A DNA stretch of 64,000 bases from Poa pratensis (taxonomy: Eukaryota; Streptophyta; Magnoliopsida; Poales; Poaceae). Position numbers and translations under genes: made by a program. The DNA lies in NCBI GenBank assembly GCA_947311845.1, contig CAMZMU010000080.1, positions 48,220,381-48,284,380 on the forward strand. The letters run 5' to 3'. This document shows positions 55,424 to 64,000 of the stretch, one piece after another. The notes under the pieces were generated by a model. The model searched no databases. It was not told the DNA's origin and was given only the letters and a program-made list of their open reading frames with translations. Numbering within the stretch: position 1 is the first letter of the stretch; each line of letters begins with the position of its first letter.

Positions 55424-55537
55424 CATATGATGTGTTCTCTTGAGCTTGTAGATGGCGCTCGTAGCGTCGTAAGCCTTCTTCGTGATGGCTTCAACGAACG
55501 CATGCATGCGCAAGAAGTATCTATGGAGCGGGTGACC
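55424..55537 (+). pseudogene. Gypsy gag scrap
   Basis: 114 bp of plus-strand gag N-terminal sequence, matching about 17040-17113 of copy F (GATGGCGCTCG... to GGAGCGGGTGACC). It lies between the broken I LTR and the H LTR. It is too short to code. Confidence 0.75.
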
Positions 55538-56629
55538 TGATGCGGGTAGGTCCCGATTTTCACGGATTTGTACGGAGGGAAGGATGAACACGAAGAACAC
55601 GCGAAGAACACAAAAGTGGGGAAAACAAACACACAAGGGTAAATAGCAAGTAGCAACCCGGCAAGACTCGATTGGTAACAAATCCTCGAGGGCAGCCCCC
55701 AATCCTCCTCTCCCAAGCACACCTTACTCTTAGGATTGTTTGTCCAATTGGTCAATCCAACCTAGCCACCTAAAGATGGAAGATTAGCAAGTAATCGCAA
55801 CTACAAGCGGAGCCTTGGTATCCACGCAGGGATCTTCTCCTCAAGAGGAGGACTTGGTTCATCTCCACATGTGGAGGTCTTGATTCATCTCCATAGGAGG
55901 AAAGAGACACTTTGAGAAGAAAGAGCGAGGCTCTACTTTAGTTCCCAAATCATAGTCTAACCCTAGATCTAGTCCAAGGGGTGCCTTAAATAGTCTAGAT
56001 ACGAAAAGGGACGAACGGATAAGGTTTCACGGCCGAACTGGCGAAACTGCTCCCGCACTGGCGGTAGTACCGCTGGCTTAGCCGGTGCTACCGCTGGTGC
56101 GGGAAGGCGCAGCTTCATCCCACCTCGCCGGTACCACTTGGTGCCGCTGTAGATGCCGCTGCCGGTACCGGGTAAGGGATCCGAAGGCTTGATTCAGCGG
56201 TAGCTTGGGGCGGTACTTGATGCTGCACTGGCGTGGGGATTTGGCCATCCCACGTCGCCGGTACCGGTCGGTACCGCTTCTGGTGCCGCTGGCGTGGTCC
56301 GGGTTCTCGCTGCTTGGGCCAGGGGCGGTAGTACCGCTTGACCCAGCGGTAGTACCGTTCCCTAGGACTGCTTGCTCTTCTTTCTTCTCCTCTTCCAAGC
56401 CTCCGCCTTGACGGGCTCCATTCCTCTTGCGCCTTGTCCATCCTCCCGTGTACACGTACTCGTCGTGGTAACCCTAGCATCATCAAGTGATGAAGCATGA
56501 CGTAGAATACCATCCAAAGGGTGCGGAATGGGGCTCAAGTAGAGGAACGAGCTCACCTTTGATGTCCATGGTGGCTTGTGAAGTGTGGAGGGTCTTGACA
56601 TGGTGATGGTCGTGATCTGGGCTACATCA
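55538..56629 (-). mobile_element. Element H 3' LTR, mosaic of K-type and G-type halves
   Basis: 1092 bp. From 55538 through the palindrome array (about 56050-56360) it follows the K LTR closely. The remaining U3 start (about 56400-56629) instead resembles the G LTR (CACAAGCCACCATGGACATC against CACAAGTCACCATGGACCTC). It ends at the PPT of H. Confidence 0.83.
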
Positions 56630-58536
56630 TCTCCCCTCCCCTTTAAAAAGAGTCGTCCTCGACTCTTGCTCATCACCATGGCAAGAAGGTAGATGTTTAG
56701 ACCTTGTCGAAGAATTGGAGTTCACCATGCCTATAAACATCAAAGACCAAGCAACCCATGTGTGCGCAAGAAAGAGGAGCATATCAATAATGACATGTCC
56801 ATTCTTTGTCATAGCACCGTTAGCACAACACAATAATATGACAACGTAGTGCAAGTGCAAGGTCAAAGTGTAAACAATCCACTGGAACATCTTAAAAATG
56901 TGGGAACACAAAAACTCCATGAAAAGCACACAATGAAGAATGTCCAAAATATCATCGTGGTGGCACACAAAGCACATGAAAGAGCAAGTTTTCAACATAT
57001 TTGTTGCCACACCAAATTGGGAGAACCCATTATACTCATGACAAGACATGCACCAAATGTCATTATGGTTGCCAACCAGCCATTTGAAAGAACCATTGTT
57101 CATCATATTCGTGGCAACCCATAAGTCATCCATGTGAAAGATCAAAGAAACACGCTTGTCATTGGGGAAACCAAAAGCAACATCATGATTGCAAACAAAC
57201 CATAAGTAAGAGCAATTGTTCAACTTGTTTGATGCAAAACATGAGAAGGATTTGAGAGTTGGATTCGAAGCACAACTCAAATGTATGCTCTCGAGAGCTC
57301 GTGTTGTCAACTCATGGTCCATGGAGGTTGACATTCTATCATGAAGCTCAATGCACACCAAAACCCAAAGAAAGAAATTGTGCGCATGGTATACGAACAC
57401 ATCATCCATCATGACGTGACTCTTCATTTGCTCATCACCAAACACATCAAAGTCAATTGAAACATATGACATATGTGGATGGTTACTAAGCAAAGTGAAG
57501 GAGGGAACAAGGTCCCTAAAAGAAAACCAAACATCTCCAAAATGTGAGAAAGCTATGGGTGCCATCTCATTATCAAGAATGTTATCATTGTTGCAAACAA
57601 CACATGTGAAAGAGAAATTATTCAACATGTTGCATGCATCAATGGGAGAAAATTGCAAGCATTTGTTGCAAAGCATGCGGAAAGCGTGATCATTGTTGTC
57701 AACAAACATTGGAAAAGAGCAATTGTTCGTCATGTTTGAGTTGACAACGGGAAAGAATTGGAAACACTCATAACTAGTCATGTCTATGGAAAAATCATCA
57801 CAAATAGGTAATTCCACATGATCAACATTGGTTTCAAACAACGTATCACATGGGAATAAGAAAGACTCATATGATGGGGCAAGTAAATCATCCATAGCAT
57901 GCGAGCAATCAAAATTCGTCATGTCCACTAGCGGGATCATGGTCACATCAACACCCATACCTTTGTTGTCCTTCTCATGTGAAGTAGGTGTTGAAGTAGG
58001 GGCCTCTATGTGGCCGACTCGTTCATCTTGATGTAGGCATGTGGTGGCATCATCATCATCCATGAAACCTAGCACACGATGAGAGAACACACTAGAGGAA
58101 GATGGTAAGTTGTTAGAAAGCAAAGTGGCCTCACTTGCCCTATCAACTACCTCTCTCAACTCAAATGGTGTATCACTCATTCCCTCAAAGCGAAAACACT
58201 CAAACTCGCATATGGTGGAGGCACTCAACTCACTCTCGCTCGCACTCAAGTGGGCTAAGTGGCTCTCATTCTCACTTGGGATTGGTGCTATCTCATCATT
58301 GAAGCACATGAGGGTAGGCTCGGTTTCATCATCTCCACACGCCTCCAAGGTTGAAGGGCAACTCCCATGCTCAACCTTCTCGAGCTCATCGCCTCCAAAG
58401 ATGCATGCCATAGTTTGGCCATCCTCATTCAACGCATCCACCAATGTGATAGCATTGCTCATGCTCGCCTCCGTGGTCGAAGGGAGAATCCCATTCTCGA
58501 CCATCTTCTTGTCGCCCTCATCTCCATTTGGGCACT
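56627..58536 (-). CDS. Element H Cys-repeat protein, C-terminal 636 residues
   Basis: Open without a stop from the solo LTR junction to a TGA that coincides with the first bases of the LTR. It is clearly homologous to G ORF2, for example CEFECFRFEGMSDTPFELRE. It has two HGxxPST-type repeats where G has four. Cys-containing repeats follow (MLNNFSFTCVVCNNDN, NMLKTCSFMCFVCHHDD, NNCSYLWFVCNHD). Near the C terminus are two hydrophobic segments, one around LTLHLHYVVILLCCANGAM and one around DMLLFLAHTWVAWSLMFIGM, which could span a membrane. It ends in ESRTTLFKGEGR. There is no protease, RT or integrase. The N-terminal part lies beyond solo LTR D at 63624 onward. The function is unknown. Confidence 0.8.
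56630..56667 (-). other. PPT and AGGA hairpin of element H
   Basis: The hairpin AAGAGTCG-AGGA-CGACTCTT (56648-56667, minus strand) is followed by AAAGGGGAGGGGAGA against the LTR. Confidence 0.87.
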
Positions 58537-61500
58537 TGTAACATCCCAAATTTTGGAACTAAGAAAAACTTAGTTTTACAAGACCAAAATTCAGAACCAA
58601 CAAAAACTTTTTGAAATGTTTTACTGATGATTGTGTTTTCCTTCCCATTGCTGTGTTGAACCTTGTGTGACCTGTTGTTTAAGTTGTTTGACTAATAAAT
58701 ATCAAACCTAAGAACTCAACCAAGGTAAAAATATTATTAACTTTGGTGATCATGTCAGGACAAGAAAAATATTCCATGTATCTTTTCCATTCTTATTTTG
58801 GCCAACTCCATTTCCATGACACTTGGTTTATCAGCAACCAAAACTAATACCAGTATTTGAGAAAGTAAAAGTATTTCCAAAACTATGTGTTCCCAAAATG
58901 TGGAGATCTATATGCTATCTCCTATCTATCTTTTAAACTTGATATTTTGCATTTGTATGCAACTCCCATTTTATAAACTTTGATTATCACTTCCTTTTAA
59001 AAAGAACACAAGTGGGAAATATATTACCCCACATATTTTGCCTTGCTCAAAACCCTTTTAAAAAATGCCAAGGTGGAGTTGAGATAGTTTTAAATATCAT
59101 CTTGTCATAATTAAGTGTGATCATTTTTATAAGATAGTATTGTTAAGTATGAAAATGATGGTGTGATTAATTCTTGTGGTTTGATTTGTGTGATCTTGGA
59201 TGTGATGTTGCTATTGTTGTGATTGTTTGCTTGTTGACTTGTGGTTGAAATGATTGTTAATTCTTGTTTTATTGTTTGCTTGGGTGAATAATTACACCAA
59301 AATATTTGAGTGTTAAGTTGGAAACCCACTGGTCACAAATTTGAATGTGACTTGATTTAAAGCAAACTCCTCAAATTATTCAACAAATGGAAATTAAGAT
59401 CATGAATTAAAGAAATGATCTTAATAAATTACTTTCCCTACTTAACTATCTATTTCCTTCAAATAAATATTTCCTCTATGAAGATAAAAACTATTTGAAG
59501 TTAATATATTTGTCAAGGAAGTTCCAAGAGTTCAAAATTAATATTTAAACTTGCTTTAAAAATTCTAAAGGATTATAAAATGGTATTTAAGAAAATATCT
59601 TATTTAAACCCTAGGAACAAATGTTGTTCAAAACATTTTATATTGACTCCCCAATTTTTGTGGAGCTTCTACATGTATATGGGAGGCTACCTGAATTTTC
59701 TCAAATTTTTATAAAATGTTTAAGTACCCTAAATAAATTCCCTAAAAGCTACTGGTTTTAAAAGAAATAAAAGAAAATCAGGAAAGGACCTAGTTGTGAG
59801 AGGGAAAAGTTCTGCCAGGGGGCGTTCTGCAAAACGCCGTCTTCTCTGTAGCAGCCCGTGGTCGACGCCGCCGTGTCGTCCTCCCGCGCGTCGCACGCCG
59901 CCCAGGCCCCCCCCCCCTCTCGCTCCTCTGCCCATCGAAGGAGGATAAGGAGGCCCCCCGGCTCTCCTCTGCTCTCCTCACTCGCCTCCTGCTCTCTCCC
60001 TCTCTCTCTTTTCTTCCTCAACCCGAAACCCTAGCCGCAGGTGGCCGAGCTCGCCGTCGCGCCTCGCCGTCGATGGAGAGCTCCCCGAGCAAATCGAAGA
60101 GGACCAGAAGCTTCATCGCGTCGCCCTCTGCGTCATCGTCCAAGGAATCGAGCTCGGACGCTGCAAATCGAGCTGGGCATCCGCATCCTCTTCCGCTCCG
60201 GCCGCCGCATTTCCGGGAAGCTCACGAGCAACCTCGTCCACCATTCGCCGCCATTTCCGCTTCCCTGAACTCCCCTCCTCACGAGCTAACTCGTAGACAT
60301 CACCATTTCTTGTAGGGACGCCGGAGTCGCCGGCGCCGTCCTCACCCGAAGCTCCAGCTCGCCTCACCTCCGTGCGCGTCGACGAGGAAGAAGGAGCAGG
60401 CCCCGTACCGCTTTGCCGGCATAGGTGGGCCGCGGGCTGGGCCGTTCCCGGTGTTGCTCGGCCAGATCTAGGCCAGATCTGGCCCGTTTTCTTTTTTTTC
60501 CAGTAGATCTATATCTATTTTAATTCCTGTTAAAATTTGCAGTGTAGCTTTAAATCTTTTGTGGTAAATCTGTGATAGCTATTGGAGTGATTCAAATTTT
60601 GTAGCATTCCTCTGTGTTTTCTTAACCATGTGGCACTGGCCATTTTCCAAAATGTGTAGTTATGTGTGTGCTAGATTTAATCTCATAAAAAGTATGTTTT
60701 GCACTAAATATTTAATATCTAGAGCTTTACAAATCCAAATATTGCAAACTAAAGTTCTATGGAAAGCTTGAAGTGATACCTTTCCAGATCTGTTGGTCTG
60801 GTATGCAAATGAAACCTAAAACAAAAGTTCTATTCATTCTTAAAAACACATCAGTAGCTCTTTGATGATTTTTGTAGATTTTTAGGAGATGAATTTTGGA
60901 ATGAATCCAATTGTTCTGTCTTCTATATGTATAGGAGAACATATCCCTAAATTGGTTTAAATTTAGGAGTCACTGATTGACTGTGGTGCTAATTATAGGG
61001 TTTAGACCTTTTCTGCCTATTTTTATTAGGCCTTTAATTAATTGTTGTGTTATAACCTTATGGTTATAAATGTGTTTCCTAGCATGTGTAGGTGGTAACC
61101 CACTGTTGTGACATGTTTCCTTATTTTACTAGCATGTTAGGAGAACTACTTGTGAGTCATGTATTGTTAGGGATTTAGTCCCTATATAACTTTCCCTAGT
61201 AATTAGGAAGTGGTTAAGCTTGTATTTTTATAAGAATATTGTGTGTGATTAATATGTGTGCCTTGCTGGTTAATGATTGTTGTGGTACTGTTGTTTGCAT
61301 GTTATTACTGTTTAGAAGGTTATAATATGTTAGTACTGTTAGTGGTATTTGTTAGACATATTGGTATGGGTAATATGTTTGCATGGCTTGATGAACTTGA
61401 TGAACTTGATGGACTTGAGTTGAGTACTAGCTTAAATATCTTGTTAGTGTATCCACCTTAGCTTGGTGAGATATTTTGAATTACCAAGATTAATTGGTAG

Positions 61501-63623
61501 TTTAACTTTTGTCTGAAGTATTTCCTGATCAGAGGAAAGTGGTTGTTAGTTACCTCTAATTGAGGATGTCTTGGTGCTCTATGTTTTTAGCATGTGTTTG
61601 GTGTTATACTCCTGTGAGTATAATGCCCTGGTAAATATAGATTTAGTTCGTTGCTTGATTAAACTAGTGCTATGCTTGTGGCTTGAGTGATTAGTTTAAT
61701 ACTTGTGGTTTGTTCCTTGTTTGTATACCACTTGTGGTTTGGTTTGCTTATTGAGTGTTGTTTTATTTTCATGTTGCGACGCTAGAGATAAACGCTACCG
61801 AGTGGTATTTGAAAAGGATTTATCGAGGAAGGATGAGAGTTTATTTCTTTGATCAACGAGGAGAAGTCCAGGAACATCATGCTGAAATCAGGCAAGCTAC
61901 TCTCTGAGCTTGCATCTATATACATCTATTTTGGTTCACATGTTTTACTTATAAAGAGCATAAGTGATTTATGTGGTGTTTGCCACTAAAGTTATGATTT
62001 TGAAAACCCTTTGTTTTAAAATACAAGTATATTATTTTGACACCCTATATGGAGATATTAGATGGAAATTCTTTTTCAAACTATAGGATGGGAAAAATAT
62101 TGTTTACTCAAAACTCCTTTGAAAATACTTGTGTGGTTATGGAATACCGAGATGTCGGTGTGGAAATGGAGAAATGGAGAATGGGATGTTTATGAAAAAT
62201 GCACATTGTGTCTTTGTACTATGACGACCAGCCGATAATCTGTGCGACCACATTTACCCACATATGGGAAAGGCGTAGTCATATAGTTTGCTCATATTAG
62301 TACTGGATGCCTCAACAACGGGGATGACCCGTTCCATGAGGGGATGGTCTGAGGACCTACCCCCTGACCTGGGTCCTCTTAAGAGAAGTCTGCCAACAGG
62401 TTGGTATGAGTGTATTGGAGAAAGAGGATTGAAGGTTCCACCATAAATCGCCGGGCAGAACTACGAGTCCTCACACTTAGATTCGACGGGCTGGGTTAAG
62501 TGTGTTGGAAAGTTTCGTAGCGGTAGGGTCCTATACTAGCATGAGCAAAGGACAGGCTATGGTCGGTGACTCAACTTCGCATACACCTTGTATGGCGGGA
62601 CGTGGCTGACACGATGAGTTACCGGATGGGTGTGGGAAAAGCGTGCTACCTCTGCAGAGGGTAAAACTATTCGAATAGCCGAGTCCTCGGATATGGACAG
62701 TTGGGAGGCTGTCCTCTGACCATGTGCAAGTTTTGCAAAGTTTTGAGATTTGAAAATAAAATGGAGATGTGTTATATCCGCAACTCTACCGACGGGCTGG
62801 TATGAGGTTGCTGGAGAATGATTTGACCATGACGGGCTATGGTCGAGAAGTGAAGAGTTTTGGTGATTTGAAAGTGGAAAATGTTTTAGGCAACTATACC
62901 AAAGGGCTGGTATAAGGTTGTTGGAAAATGATTTGACCATGAAGGGCTATGTTCGAAAAAGGAGAGTTTTGGAGAAATAAATCAAATGGTGATTTTCCGG
63001 GAAAAATGTTTATAAAAGAGATTTCTTACCTTTTTCAACAAAGATGTATTTACAGGAGAAAGTTTAAAAGAGACTTCTTACAAAGGCAGATTTATGGGAA
63101 AAGTTCTAAAAGCCTTCTTTTCTTTTTCAATAAAGATATAGAGATTTCAAAACAAAGTGTTATTAAACAAAAGTCCATCCTACTCTTTTCAACAAGGATA
63201 TGGAGTTTTCAAAGTAAACGAAGTTTTATTTAAACAATAAAAGTGTAGTGCATGCTCAGTCCGGGGGTAGTTTGCGAGTACATTCAAATGTACTCATATT
63301 GGTTTCGTCCCTGGCTATTGTCTTAGCCAGATTTTTGAAGAGGAGCAGTTCGAAGAAGAAGGTTTCGAGGACGTCAATGCGAACTAGGGCGCTTCCCAGT
63401 CAGCTGCCTGTAGGGTTGGCAAATGGCTTGGGCTGCACGTTGTTTGGTGATATCCGCTGCAAGTACCTGTTGAAGTTACGACTTCAATCAAGTAAGTATA
63501 TTTATTCGGTATTTATGGGTGTTCTGTGATGCCAATTCGAGTTATGTACAACAACAGACTGATCACGGGATTGTTGCAGGAAACATAACGAGTATCTCGG
63601 ATAGTTAATCCGGGGTCCTCACA
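58537..63623 (+). mobile_element. Solo LTR D, LARD type, TSD GCACT
   Basis: 5087 bp from TGTAACATCCC to GGTCCTCACA, flanked by GCACT (58532-58536 and 63624-63628). It aligns along its length with the LTRs of LARD A and B, best in the last 1.8 kb. A GC-rich block lies at about 59810-60450 and the terminal inverted repeat near 58557-58578. There is no interior, PBS or PPT, so it is a recombination product. Open frames within it are short and unshared, and I see no gene in it. Confidence 0.93.
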
Positions 63624-64000
63624 GCACTCCCACATCATGTGACCATTGCCATCGCATATTGGACACGAGAGATTGGGACATTCTCGTGGACCATGGTCTT
63701 GGCCTTGGCAATTGTCGCATATGCGTTCTTCCTCATGCCATATGGGAGTCCAAGTGTCTCGGCGATCTCTAGGGTGAGGTGGTGGCGACGGAGTGCGTTC
63801 ATGGCGTCCACCATTTGAGCGATGAAGCTCTTGATGTTCATTCTTTTGGTACGCTCGAGGTGAGTGTTGACGTTCTTGTCGAGGTTCATGACGTCCATGA
63901 CGATCGCGTTGTTGTGGTGGTGGTGATGGTAGGCGGTCATGATGTTCCCCATTTGGGCGTTGACGCTCTTGATGCGCGTTGGCATTGTTCACGCTAGGAG
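63624..64000 (-). CDS. Element H gag-like N-terminal part with zinc knuckles (runs off the window)
   Basis: The minus strand reads a Pro/Arg/His-rich region (LPSPPPQQRDRHGRHEPRQE), similar to the N-terminal part of K and I gag. It then carries two knuckles, CDNCQGQDHGPREC and CPICDGNGHMMWEC, similar to G ORF2. Solo LTR D is inserted immediately after the second knuckle. The start lies beyond the window. Confidence 0.8.

Noticed and set aside
61258..61461. 67-codon frame with a hydrophobic N terminus in solo LTR D
   Set aside because: It is not preserved in LARD A or B LTRs and lies in AT-rich sequence with a GATGAACTT microrepeat.

Overview
The window looks like intergenic DNA from a large grass genome, probably Triticeae or a close relative. 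It is almost entirely nested LTR retrotransposons, and I found no intact host gene, rRNA, tRNA or CRISPR array. The Triticeae suggestion rests on two recalled resemblances: fragments like the Angela/BARE/WIS copia LTR (14041-14249, 15113-15501), and very long-LTR non-coding elements of the LARD (large retrotransposon derivative) type. Neither was checked by search. The only recognisable non-transposon sequence is a small plastid rpoB fragment at 47659-47879.

Layout: (1) 1-6397, LARD 'A' (+): non-coding interior, PPT and a 3' LTR truncated at its end. (2) 6398-10751, Ty3/gypsy 'K' (-): broken gag-protease, leader, 5' LTR. (3) 10752-14040, gypsy 'L' (+): broken RT-RNase H-integrase and 3' LTR, directly abutting the LTR of K in opposite orientation. 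(4) 14041-15501, a mosaic of copia LTR pieces, a 64-bp RT scrap and another gypsy LTR. (5) 15502-20264, gypsy 'F' (+): decayed gag-protease-RT. (6) 20265-27021, element 'J' (-), with a gag-like ORF and a long LTR, interrupted by a solo LTR (20411-20988, TSD CAAAC) and a complete 1.85-kb non-coding LTR element (21364-23216, TSD TTGCG). (7) 27022-55423, gypsy 'I' (-): its 3' LTR is split by two young complete elements, 'G' (27337-34076, TSD GATCT) and LARD 'B' (34611-46886, TSD TCTTC). Its integrase carries the plastid insert and its gag carries a solo LTR (50725-51735, TSD TTCTT). (8) 55424-55537, a gag scrap (+). (9) 55538-64000, element 'H' (-), split by a 5.1-kb solo LARD-type LTR 'D' (58537-63623, TSD GCACT).

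The most interesting material is the G/H pair. These elements have no pol. They encode two zinc knuckles followed by a large protein with Cys-containing repeats and two hydrophobic segments near the C terminus, still open over about 640 residues in H. I do not recognise this protein. G carries instead of a normal Gag an Asp/Tyr-rich protein with RS-like repeats. H combines a K-type gag and LTR U5 with a G-type ORF and U3, so modules appear to have been exchanged.

Cross-family patterns also stand out. A hairpin with an invariant AGGA loop and changing but always paired stems sits a few bases before the PPT in the gypsy, G/H, LARD and mini-element families. Palindromic arrays (CGGTACTACCG in K, L, F, G and H; GCCGG-rich in I) lie in the U3 upstream of TATA and, where the leader is present, again in the leader before gag. 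Every PBS in the window matches the 3' end of initiator Met-tRNA. Boundaries were read by eye from LTR ends, TSDs and alignment of copies within the window; family names beyond Ty3/gypsy, copia and LARD-like are deliberately withheld.
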